From Orobanche coerulescens (lineage: Eukaryota > Streptophyta > Magnoliopsida > Lamiales > Orobanchaceae), in assembly GCA_033398695.1 (NCBI GenBank), contig CM065816.1, forward strand, positions 131,413,358 to 131,477,357: a stretch of DNA of 64,000 nt, written 5' to 3'. The notes below the pieces were generated by a model. The model saw only the letters and a list, made by a program, of their open reading frames with translations, ran no database searches and was not told where the DNA came from. Numbering within the stretch: position 1 is the stretch's first letter; every line of letters begins with the position of its first letter. Made by a program: the position numbers and the translations under genes. Shown piece after piece: positions 32,275 to 43,562 of the stretch.

Positions 32275-34161
32275 TGTAACACCCCCAAGACATTCAGGGC
32301 ATATTACAGCGCCGTGGACCCCACACTGTGGAATCCACCCGGCTAACATACCAACAAGACCTTTGCCAACGACAACCATCAATAATAAAATGACGATTCA
32401 AAATAAAAGAGTACAATCCGACCAATAGAATCCAACAACAATCCATTTCCCAAAACGGGAACACAACATTAACAATTTTGCAAAAGAAGTACTCGAGTAC
32501 TTAAACCAATTTTTATAATACATAAATCCTTAATCGACATCAATAATAATAACCGATGACATGACACCGAAAATCATTTATGGACAATATCATGCTTGCC
32601 CATCATCCTCATACGGCTCGAGTGCTCGCTTGTCCCCACGATCAATACCGAAATACAAAAAGTATTTCCCCATTTAAGGGGTTAGCGACAATCGCTAGTG
32701 CAAGTACAATCCATTTGAACTACATTCTAATCGATGAATAATGCGCCAAAATCATTTTAGAAGACATTTTATATTTCGGAATATTTACGATGCACAAGCA
32801 CAAAACACATTTTCCTCCAACCAAAACAATTCAAAGTTAACCTTGTACGTGACTCACGGCCACCGTACCCAGAGCCCCGGACATCCCCGGGTGGTCAACC
32901 ACGCTGTGATACGCACACACACGGCAATACGTATCCCTAGAGGCCCTGTCGGACCGTCCCTAGGTGAACATACACATATCCTCCCACAACAACCACGTAT
33001 AGCCATAATTCAAATACTAGAACATGTAAACAAATGTAAAGTACTTGCCTTTGAGACATTCTTGAAGAAACAGAGATGAAACACGACTACGAACGGTCCG
33101 GGTGGAAAGCGACGGTTCCTAAACGAAGGATCAAGCACAACCACGAGGAACCGACGAGAATGAACCTAACGATTCGAATAGCACAATCACAACCACTTCT
33201 AAACGATTACGGAAATGGAATACACCCTGAAACCCGCCTACGATTCATGTATATTCATACAAAAATAACAACGAGGGCGGACCACAACCAAACCCTCTCG
33301 ATTTCGCAAAACCATGAAAATATACCATGAATCCGTAGGGAAACTAAGAATACCAACAAGAATAATCATATTCATCATGAATCCATCAACGAAACGGAAA
33401 GAATCGGACAAAACCCCAAAATCCCCAATTATCCAAAAAAAGTAGGGTTTTAGAACATTACCTTTGGAGATTCAAGAACTAAGATCCGTAGAACTCGATT
33501 TAGATTGATTATACAAGCCTCACAACAGATAAGTAATGATGAAAAATCGACCCCGGATGAAGAACTCTCCCCTCTATATCCCCTCTCGCGATGCAAAGGA
33601 AGAAAAGAAGAAATGAGCTGCTCACGCTCAAAACGACACATTTATAATGTAACTCACAGAACCTATCGGCCGATAGTCGGGCCGATGTGCCCAACCGATA
33701 CCCATACGTAAATGCCGGCAGAGAGTCTATCGGCCCACCCTATCGGCCGAAAGGCTCGGAAGTGATCGGCCGATACCCATACGTAAATGCCGGCAGAGAG
33801 TCTATCGGCCCACCCTATCGGCCGAAAGGCTCTGGACGGTGCCCGACAGTGACAGTCTTCCACTGAAACGACCATAACTCTCTCGTCCGGACTCCGATTG
33901 ACTCACCGCTTGAACCATTGGAAAGCTAACTCGATGTTCTATAATATTGCAAAGATTTATAATTTTTGGAGTCACCAAAAATTAATGGTGATCTAACAAA
34001 GTCGAATTCATATGAGGAAAGTTGAAACAATGAACAATAACGAGAATACAATTCAACAGTTTGACAGGAAGGACACGCTGAAAAGTACACGAGGGTCACT
34101 ACGATCGAGAAATACACCAAAAACGAAAATACAAGGGAAAGAAAAAAATACGGATATTACA
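32275..34161 (-). repeat. 3' LTR of element C
   Basis: Pairs with 39021-40914. Over the first 700 bases the differences are mostly 1-2 base losses in this copy, often where the partner has CAG or CTG. A TATA-like box lies at 33640-33648 or 33571-33577 on minus. Confidence 0.92.
33660..33835 (-). promoter_or_regulatory. ATCGGCCGAT palindrome cluster (left LTR of C)
   Basis: About seven copies of TATCGGCCGAT or its half TCTATCGGCCCACC, in two near-identical tandem blocks of about 100 bases. It sits where the TAGCGCACGCTA cluster lies in other LTRs. Confidence 0.75.
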
Positions 34162-34177
34162 TTCTACCCCTCTAAAA
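34162..34177 (-). other. Polypurine tract of element C
   Basis: Minus strand AGAGGGGTAGAA directly before the 3' LTR start TGTAATATCCG; primes plus-strand DNA synthesis. Confidence 0.7.
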
Positions 34178-34179
34178 AT

Positions 34180-37100
34180 AAGTTTCGTCCCGAAACTTAA
34201 GAAACAAACAACTCCGGGTACTTAGCACGCATGCTATCCTCGGTTTCCCAAGTTGCCTCCTCGACACCGTGTCTCGACCACCGAACTTTGACCAAAGGGA
34301 TGGTCTTATGCCTCGATCGTTTCTCACGATTCTCCAAAATTTTCGAGGACGCTCTTCAAAAGTAATATCTTCACAATATCAATCTCGCCATAATCGATGA
34401 CGTGACTAGGATCTGGAACATATTTCCTCACCGGGAAACATGAAAACGCTATGAACATGACTCAAGGCCGGGGTAACGCCAAACGGTATGCTAATCCACC
34501 GACACGCTCGAGAATCTCGAACGGTCCAATAAAACTCGGAATCAACATCCCCAAATTCCCGAAACGGAAAAATCCAATCCTCGGTGACACCTTCACCAAA
34601 ACTTAGACTCACACCTCGAATTCCAATGGTCGACGACCGATGTCGGCATACGACTTCGCCGACTCAGGCTGTCAACATCCGTTCTCGAATTAACTCTATC
34701 TTCCGCCTCGTCTCTAAAACGACATCCGGCTCGGTCCCGACTACATCGGACGCCTCATTCCAACAAATCGGCGATCGACATCGTCGCCCATAAAGTGCCT
34801 CATACGGTGCCATCCGAATCGACGCGTGCCAACTGTTGTTGTACGTGAATTCAATCAGCGGTAAATGTTCCTCCCAGTCACTACTCCATCGAGAGCACAA
34901 GCACGTAACAAGTCCTCGAACGTTTGGATAGTGCGTTCGATCCATCCGATCGGGATGAAAAGAGGTACTCAAACGCAACCGGTACCCAACGCCTTATGCA
35001 CCGCCCGCTGAAGTGCGATACAAAACGGCCGTCACGATCCGAAACAATAGACTTGAGTACCGTGAAGCCTCACAATCTGTGCGATGAATATACGAGCCGG
35101 CTTTTCTGGACCCCAAGTATCCTTGATGCCCTGAAAATGTGCCGACTTAGTCGATCGGTCTACAATCACCCATACCATATTCATACCGGTCTTCGTCCTC
35201 GGTAAACTCGTAACAAAATCCATAGAGATGTCCTCCCACTTCCATTCCGGACGGGAAGCGGTTTCAATAATCCGGTGGCCGCTGATGCTCAATCTTGACT
35301 TGCCGACAAGTTAAACACTTAGCCACAAATTGAACTACCTCTTTCTTCATATCGTTCCACCGTAAATTTTCCTCGATCTTTATACATTTTACTCGAGCCC
35401 GGATGGGTGAGTAAGGTGACGATGAGCCTCTCGCATAATACTCTGTCTCATTTCCGAGTCGTTCGGAACACACAACCGACCTCGGAATCTCAACACTCCG
35501 TCCTCATGAATAACGAATCCCGGCTTTCCCTTCTCTACACTCTCCGGTCAATAAACATCGGGTCCTCCAACTGTCCCGATTTAATGTCCTCGACTGAGAC
35601 GAAGAAATCTCAAGAGTACGCAATCGCCGGAACTCTCTGGCGGCACAACCTCAATGCTCAACCTCGTAAACTCACGCTGAAGTCCCGATGGGCCGTGAGT
35701 AACTCAAGTGCCCGACGATACGATTTCGGCTCAAGGCATCTGCTACCACATTAGCCTTGCCGGATGATAGAGGATCTCAAGATCGTAATCCTTAATCGGT
35801 TCCAACCATCTCCTTTGTCTCATATTAAGCTCTTTTGCGTGAAAATGTACTTCGTGCTCTTGTGATCGGTGAAAATCGACACGACGAGCCATACAAGTAA
35901 TGACGCCTTGATTTTCAACGCAAACACAATCACGGCCAACTCAAGATCGTGCGTAGGGTAATTCAATTCATACGGTTTCAACCGACGGAAGCATAGGCAA
36001 TCGTCCTCCGTCTTTGCATAAGTACGCATCCGAGCCCTTGGCCCGAAGCATCACTATAAACGGAGAAACCATCATTACCACTCGGTAAAGCCAACACGGA
36101 GCGGTCGTCAACCGCTTCTTCAACTTCTCAAAACTATTCGCCTCTCATCGGTCCACACAAACTTCTCCGACTTCAGAATAACCGAGTCAGCGGTCGAGCG
36201 AGCTTAGAGAACCCTCGACGAATCTACGGTAATACCCGGCTAATCCTAAAATCGGACCTCTTTCACGTTCTTGGCGGCGCCCAATCTAACACCGCCTCTA
36301 CCTTATGTGGGTCCACACGAACACCCTCGGCCGAGATCACATGACCGAGAAACATAACCTCCCGTAGCCAAAACTCACATTTCGAGAACTTAGCAAAAGA
36401 TGCGAGTTCTCAAAATGTCTAACACAATATGTAAATGACGGGCATGCTCCTCCTCGCTCCTCGAGTAAATCGGGATGTCGTCGATAAAACGACTACACAC
36501 TTATCGAGGTACTCGATAAAGACTTTGTTCATAAGTCGCATGAACACGGCCGTGGTGCGTTAGTTAGCCCAAAAGGCATAACCACAAACTCGTAGTGACC
36601 GTATCTCGTCCGAAAGGCCGTCTTCTAATATCGGTATCCTTCACTCGGGTGATAATACCCCGATCTCAAATCAATCTTCGAAAACACGGTTGCCCCCTGC
36701 AACTGATCAAACAAGTCATCAATCCTCGGGAGCGGATACTTGTTTTTGATGGTCACTTTGTTCAACTCTCGGTAGTCGATACACAAACGAAGTGACCCAT
36801 CCTTCTTCTTTACGAATAGGACCGGTGCGCCCCAAGGCGAAGCGCTCGGTCGAATATATCCCATGTCTAGCAACTCTCCCAACTGTTTCTTCAACTCAAG
36901 CATCTCGGCAGGCGCCATACGGTATGGCGTCTTAGAGATAGGTGCTGCACCCGGCTCTAAATCGACGGTAAACTCAACCTCTCGGCCCGGCGGCAAACCC
37001 GGCAACTCATCTGGAAAAACGTCAGGATACTCACATACTACCGGAATAGACGAGAGCTCGACTCCCCCTTCTTCCGATCTCAAAGCGTAACACCAATAAC

Positions 37101-38920
37101 CCGTGCAACCTCCTCGAAGAAGTCTCACCGCCCTCAAAGCGCTGATCAGTAATCTCTGGCTACCCCGCTTACGCCCCACAAAAGAATGCTCGGTACCATC
37201 GAGGCTAACATCGAAACAGTCCTCGTTCTATAATTCATGATCGCCCCATGACGGTCCAGCCAATCCTCACCTTAATCAAATCCTCATCTCTAATATCTAC
37301 CGCATCAGTTAGAAGGCCAAACCCTCCCGCGATACTCACCGGAAAATCTCTAACCTCACGATCCCCACGATGCTATCCCCACTAGGAAGTTTAACAACAA
37401 ACGGCTCACAAGTAACAAGGCAATCAACATGCAAAGCGCGCACACAATCCATAGATATAAAAGAATGCGTAGCACGTAATCGAACAATACGGAAACAGGA
37501 TGATCAAGGATGTGGACGGTACACCTGGCCACCGTCGCGTCAGATCTCCCTCGTCTCATCTCATACACACGGGGCGGAATGCACCCGCACTAGAAGCTCC
37601 CCTCTAGAAGGCCGACCACGACCTCGACCTCTACCAAAACTTCTGCCGGTGAGGAACCGTCGGTGCTCGATTCACACTCGGCTCTCCCTGACTGGAGCAG
37701 ATATCCGAGTAATCGGAGCCCGAGCCGCATCCGTACAAAACTTAGCACGGTGACCCATACGACCACAAGCAAGACACTGGATCGGAGGCCTATCACACTC
37801 ACTCATCATGTGGCCGGACGATCGCAGTTGAAGCACGTAGGACCACGAACGGAACAGCGGAGCAGACCTAGAACCGGTTCCTCGCCCAACTGATGGCAAC
37901 TGACTTCCGAAGACTCGCGAACCAGACTGAGGCTGCGGATCCCCTCCTGACTTGCCTCCCGAAACGGCCGGCGGTTTTCTGCTTTCCTTCGGTTGCCGTC
38001 TCTGCCATGACGACATCTCATAAGCCATCGCCTTTTTCTGATATTCTTTCAATGTCGTGCACCCCAGTGCAGTCATGTAGTGGCGCACCCTCGGTTTCAT
38101 CCGCATGTCAAAGTGGCGGATCTTATCAAGCTCATCGCGGACTTGGTTTCTCACATAGTGTAATTGTTGATTGTAGTCTTTGATGGCTTGAGATATAGGT
38201 ACATCTTGGGGCTTAGCCTCAAAGAAGGCTCGGATCCTCCCCTCTTTCACTGGCCACGGACAGAATTCGTCTTCCATCAGATCCCGGAACTCTGCCCACG
38301 TGGCTGCCCGGTCACGCGGTTTCACCGCTTGCCACCACGTCGCTGCCTCCTTGGCGAGGAAGTACTGAGCAATGGGTACTTTCCTCTCCTCGGGGCAATT
38401 AGCAGCCTCAAACACTTTCTCCATCTCGAACATCCAATTCTCCCAACCAGAAGGGTCAAGCACCATCAAACTGCGGAGGACGCATACGAATCACGTCTGA
38501 AGTAGCTTATCATTGCGGACCCAGAGGCGGAACCGGGTTGGCATTAGCATGGCCGACTGAACGGCTGAGTCGGAGCGTCATCCGGTTCGCTACTTGCCGC
38601 AATATGTTGGCCACTCCAACATTCTCATGAGCATTACCGAGCTAGCAGACGGGTCCTGCCGACCTCCGAACTAGGGGAACACTGTTCGACAAAGAAGGCA
38701 TCGCCGAATCAGTTCCTGAGTGATCGGACATGGCCGTCCCACCGGCTGCGCCACGTCCCCTACCGCGTCCGCGACCGCGTCCGCGTCCTCTACCGGCAGG
38801 AATTCAAGGAGCAACGGGTAAGTACTATTCAAACTCAAAACGCAAAAGATACTAAGACGAAATAGAACAGAACGGGAAACGAGTCAAGTTAGAGAAACTT
38901 ACGAGCACCGGCGTCTTGAG
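34180..38920 (-). pseudogene. gag-pol pseudogene of element C
   Basis: Gag: possible first exon MPSSQDAGA at about 38935 followed by a strong donor GTAAGT near 38909; an Arg-Gly repeat at 38760-38810; gag core 38469-38000 (GWENWMFEMEKVFEAANC, LAKEAATWWQAV); CCHC knuckle CLACGRMGHRAKFC near 37750. Protease near 37460 keeps ATHSFISMDC in a shifted frame, with its catalytic Asp block damaged. RT 37030-36480 ([21 protein letters not shown]). RNase H near 36050-35830 ([18 protein letters not shown]). Integrase 35480-34660 (MDFVTSLP, RCRSPICWNE). The amino-acid blocks are well kept, but the frame shifts many times, so decay is mainly by small indels rather than substitutions. Confidence 0.85.
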
Positions 38921-39000
38921 ATGATGGCATAGCGGTGATACCGTCCCAAAAACGACACTTAACTAGACCCAAATAACCGACACCTAGGTATCCATAAACC

Positions 39001-39015
39001 TAAGCTCTGATACCA
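39001..39015 (-). other. Primer binding site of element C
   Basis: Minus strand TGGTATCAGAGCTTA, the standard plant tRNA-iMet complement, five bases from the LTR end. Confidence 0.9.
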
Positions 39016-39020
39016 TATTC

Positions 39021-40914
39021 TGTAACACCCCCAAGACATTCAGGGCATATTACAGCGCCGTGGACCCCACACTGTGGAATCCACCCGGCTAACATACCAA
39101 CAAGACCTTTGCCAACGACAACCATCAATAATAAAATGACGATTCAAAATAAAAGAGTACAATCCGACCAATAGAATCCAACAACAATCCATTTCCCAAA
39201 ACGGGAACACAACATTAACAATTTTGCAAAAGAAGTACTCGAGTACTTAAACCAATTTTTATAATACATAAATCCCTTAATCGACATCAATAATAATAAC
39301 CGACAGACATGACACCGAAAATCATTTACTGGACAATATCATGCTTGCCCATCATCCTCATACGGCTCGAGTGCTCGCTTGTCCCCACGATCAATACCTG
39401 AAATACAAAAAGTATTTCCCCCATTTAAGGGGTTAGCGACAACTGCTAGTGCAAGTACAATCCATTTGAACTACATTCTAATCAGATGAATAATGCGCCA
39501 AAATCATTTTAGAAGACATTTTATATTTCGAATATTTACGATGCACAAGCACAAAACACATTTTCCTCCAACCAAAACAATTCAAAGTTAACCTTGATAC
39601 GTGACTCACGGCCACCGTACCCATGAGCCCCGTCGGACATCCCTGGGTGGTCAACCACAGTTCGTGATACGCACACACACGGCAATACGTATCCCTAGAG
39701 GCCCCGTCGGACCGTCCCTAGGTGAACATACACATATCCTCCCACAACAACCACGTATAGCCATAATTCAAATACTAGAACATGTAAACAAATGTAAAGT
39801 ACTTGCCTTTGAGACATTCTTGAAGAAACAGAGATGAAACACGACTACGAACGGTCCGGTGGAAAGCGACGGTTCTAAACGAAGGATCAAGCACAACCAC
39901 GAGGAAGCGAGAATGAACCTAACGATTCGAATAGCACAATCACAACCACTTCTAAACGATTACGGAAATGGAATACACCCGGAAACCCGCCTACGATTCA
40001 TGTATATTCATACAAAAATAACAACGAGGGCGGACCACAACCAAACCCTCTCGATTTCGCAAAACCATGAAAATATACCATGAATCCGTAGGGAAACTAA
40101 GAATACCAACAAGAATAATCATATTCATCATGAATCCATCAACGAAACGGAAAGAATCGGACAAAACCCCAAAATCCCCAATTATCCAAAAAAGTAGGGT
40201 TTTAGAACATTACCTTTGGAGATTCAAGAACTAAGATCCGTAGAACTCGCGTTAGATTGATTATCCGAGCCTCACAACCGAAAAGAAATGATGAAAATCG
40301 ACCCCCGGATGAAGAACTCTCCCCCTCTATATCCCCTCTCGCGATGCAGTGGAAGAAAAAGAAGAAATGAGCCGTTCACGCTCAAAACGACACATTTATA
40401 ATGTAACTCAAGGAACCTATCGGCCGATAAAGTCGGCCGATAGCCCAACCGATACCCATACGTAAATGCCGGCAGAGAGTCTATCGGCCCACCCTATCGG
40501 CCGAAAGGCTCACGGAAGTGATCGGCCGATACCCATCTGTAAATGCCGGTAGAGTCTATCGGCCCACCCTATCGGCCGAAAGGCTCTGGACGGTGCCGAC
40601 AAAGTGATCTTCCACTAAAACGACCATAACTCTCTCGTCCGGACTCCGATTGACTCACCGCTTGAACCATTGGAAAGCTAACTCGATGTTCTATAATATT
40701 GCAAAGATTTATAATTTTTGGAGTCACCAAAAATTAATGGTGATCTAACAAAGTCGAATTCATATGAGGAAAGTTGAAACAATGAACAATAACGAGAATA
40801 CAATTCAACAGTTTGACAGGAAGGACACGCTGAAAAGTACACGAGGGTCACTACGATCGAGAAATACACCAAAAACGAAAATACAAGGGAAAGAAAAAAA
40901 ATACGGATATTACA
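39021..40914 (-). repeat. 5' LTR of element C
   Basis: Partner of 32275-34161. Ends TGTAACACCC / GGATATTACA on plus. Slightly longer because the other copy has lost single bases at many places. Confidence 0.92.
40425..40595 (-). promoter_or_regulatory. ATCGGCCGAT palindrome cluster (right LTR of C)
   Basis: Same cluster as in the left LTR, with CTATCGGCCGATAAAGTCGGCCGATAG at 40428, then repeats of TCTATCGGCCCACCCTATCGG. Confidence 0.75.
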
Positions 40915-41592
40915 GAAACCTATTGAAGTTGTAGATCATGATCTAGAGGAAGATCAAGTGACGGGAGCTAAGAAAGACTCTGTTGATGAAGGAACTAAAA
41001 ATAAAGATGAGAATGCGTATGAGATGAGGTCTGTAGTCTGGCAGCATTTCAAATATGTAAGAGGGTAGACCAATTACAAATGCCCTTATTGTAAAATGAT
41101 ATTGAAACATGTATGTACGAATGGAACTCAGGGTCTTAAAAATCATTTATAGAACACTTGTAAGACATCTCCGTTGCTTAAGAAAAAATAAGGTGATAAG
41201 AAGAAACAATCAGTGTTGAATTTAACCCTCGGTGAAAGGAGAGGTATCTCTGACTGCTCACTGTTTTAGCGAAGAAGACGAAAAGCTCTTGCTAGGATGT
41301 GCATAAAAGACAATAGGCCTTTTAGTATAGTAGAAAATGAAGGATTTAAGGAATATTCATTGGCATTGAACCCTTTGTTTAAAATCCCTTCATGATGGTC
41401 ACTAAAAAGAGATTGCTTAGCCATTTACAAAGAAGAGGCTAATGTTGTCAAAAATCTTTTGAAAAATCAAACGGCCTCTCTTACTACTGATACTTGGTCG
41501 TCTTGTAAAAATATCAATTACATGTGTCTTACCACATATTGGGTTGATGATGAGTGGATTTTAAAGAAAAACATCTTAAACTTTTTTCCTAT

Positions 41593-43427
41593 TAATGAGT
41601 CGATTTTTGATCGTCTCATTCTGTTATATCGAGTCGCACTTTCATTTGTTTTCGAGTGTTTTTGCCCTTTTTACGCGTGGTATGTTGTGTTTTTGTTTTG
41701 TAGGTATCCGGACGAAGATTGTGGTGAAATATGCGCTTTTATGGCCAATGTTGGAGTTTATGACGATCAAGAGCGCGAACGGGGCCTAAAACGACGAAAG
41801 ATTTAAGCAGTATCGGTCGAATCTCCTAAATACCAGAATCTCCACTCCGAATTGAGATGTATTCTCCTTTGATATAAATTCCTCGTGAAATTAGCTTCGA
41901 AACGGTATATCATATGCTAAAATCCGAGGTGAATTGATACAAGAACGAAGGATCATGCCGAAGAAGACCAAAAAGCGGACTAAGTGCACCGCAACCGGAC
42001 TAGGTGCACCGAACCGGACTAGGTCTGCGACAGCGCTCGGCTGCATCAGGTAACTCGGCCGTGCCATGGGACACGGCCGGGTCTCATTCCAGCGCGAACT
42101 GCACTTTCCGGATGAGAAGAACTCGACCATGCCTTTTGGGACACGGCCGAGTCACTATCGGCCATTTCGCCTTTCCCACATAGTCTTTGCCGCGGCCGTG
42201 TCACGGGACACGGCCGAGCCCTTGACAGAACTACTTTCCGTTATTCAGCGCGGCGACACGGCCGTGTCCCAGGACACGGGCCGTGCCACTTTTCGGTTCA
42301 TGTCACTTTTCTTGACATTTTTGCACAACTTTAAGCCTTTGTCTTGATTTCTTTGGATATAAAACAAAGGGGAGTGACCCCTTGAGAGGTGTACTTGTCT
42401 TGTGAAGAAGATATTTTGTGGAAAAACACAAGATTAGGGAGGAAAAACACCAAAAGAGTGGGAAAGAGAGAGATTTTCATCATCTTCCTTGTGTGTTCTT
42501 GGAGTGAGAAAAATACTTTAGTGAGATATAATAATTCCTTGTATAAATTTGTTGTGAGTTCTTGTAAGAAGATCATCAAACCTTCATCGGGAATTCGATT
42601 TCGGCATTTACAAGGGAAGTTTTTACCATGTTTTGTTCTTCAATTTCCATTATTGTTGTTGAATTAATCATGTGTGGCTAAACACTTCATATGGGTTTTT
42701 AGATATAGCCACACACATGTTTTTGATTATTAGTTCCTTTTGATTTTCCGGATAAAGTTTGGGATTGTTCCTCTTGTTCGTTCTTCGTTTAAGAACTTTT
42801 GAATCGATCATCAAACCTTTTTCATTGTTGTTATTATTATTCGAATCGAGGGTTTTTATCGGTGTTCGCCATCAAACGACCGAAGAAACGATTGTGAATG
42901 TTCTCGAGCTTTTTCGCGCGATCTTTTAACGATTTACCTCATCAAAAGTAGTCGGTTAATTGATTGTTAGCTAGGGTTTCGTCCCCATCAAAAGAGTATC
43001 CCTTAATTTTCGTTGAGAACAATCGTGATTTTTAGAATTTCCGCCATCAAACGGATTTCTTTTAATCGTGAGCAATCGATAATTCCTAACCTTATTTATT
43101 TGAGTATCGGAACTAATAATTGATTACGTGTGTGTCGGTGACTCTAAATTCCCATATTAATCTCATTATTGTTATCTCTCATTTATCCGACTATCAAATT
43201 GGTGTTGTTATCACTTAGTTCAATTTAAATTTTGTGCATTAGTAATTGTAATCATTATCAACCGATGATGTATTTTAATTTAATTTACTTTTGTTCATTC
43301 GACTACTTGCCGAACATTATCGAATTTTAAACCGTTTCCAATTCCTCGAGAGATCGACCTCGGAGTTACTTGCCGCTTACTACAAGAGCGATTCGTACAC
43401 TTGCGAGTATTTAATTTGAATCCATCA
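41593..43427 (+). repeat. 5' LTR of the TR-GAG element
   Basis: Starts TAATGAGTCG (the partner has TGATGAGTCG, so the terminal G is changed) and ends ATTTGAATCCATCA. TATA box TATAAAAC at 42358-42365. Apparent ORFs are duplicated in both LTRs and show no function. Confidence 0.9.
42055..42292 (+). promoter_or_regulatory. GACACGGCCGTGTC palindrome cluster (left TR-GAG LTR)
   Basis: About seven copies or halves of GGACACGGCCGTGTCC, such as GGGACACGGCCGAG at 42137 and GACACGGCCGTGTCCC at 42255. Ends about 65 bases upstream of the TATA box. Confidence 0.8.
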
Positions 43428-43433
43428 AGTTTT

Positions 43434-43451
43434 TGGCGCCGTTGCCGGGGA
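43434..43451 (+). other. Primer binding site of the TR-GAG element
   Basis: TGGCGCCGTTGCCGGGGA, six bases after the LTR end; the type is common in Athila-related elements. Confidence 0.8.
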
Positions 43452-43562
43452 ATTGGCGTTTAATTTTTGATCTTGTTTTAATAATAGTTGAATTGTTTTT
43501 CTTGATTATGTTTTCCGTTTTCATTATTTTCGATAAAGTCTAAAAATTCGCTCTAATTTCTC

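Larger units (their letters stand above)
32275..40914 (-). mobile_element. Gypsy element C (chromovirus-like), complete, TSD GAAAC
   Basis: An 8640-base minus-strand element bounded by TGTAACACCC and TATTACA, with perfect 5-base repeats GAAAC (32270-32274 and 40915-40919). LTRs are 1887 and 1894 bases. Order in its own direction: 5' LTR 40914-39021, PBS TGGTATCAGAGCTTA, gag, protease, RT, RNase H, integrase, polypurine tract, 3' LTR 34161-32275. All domains are recognisable, but the frame breaks at many 1-2 base indels. It landed in codon 3-4 of the hAT-1 transposase. Confidence 0.93.

Noticed and set aside
42331..42667. ORFs in the TR-GAG LTR, repeated at 48177-48513
   Set aside because: They are identical because the LTR is duplicated; they lie around the TATA box and R region and have no motif.
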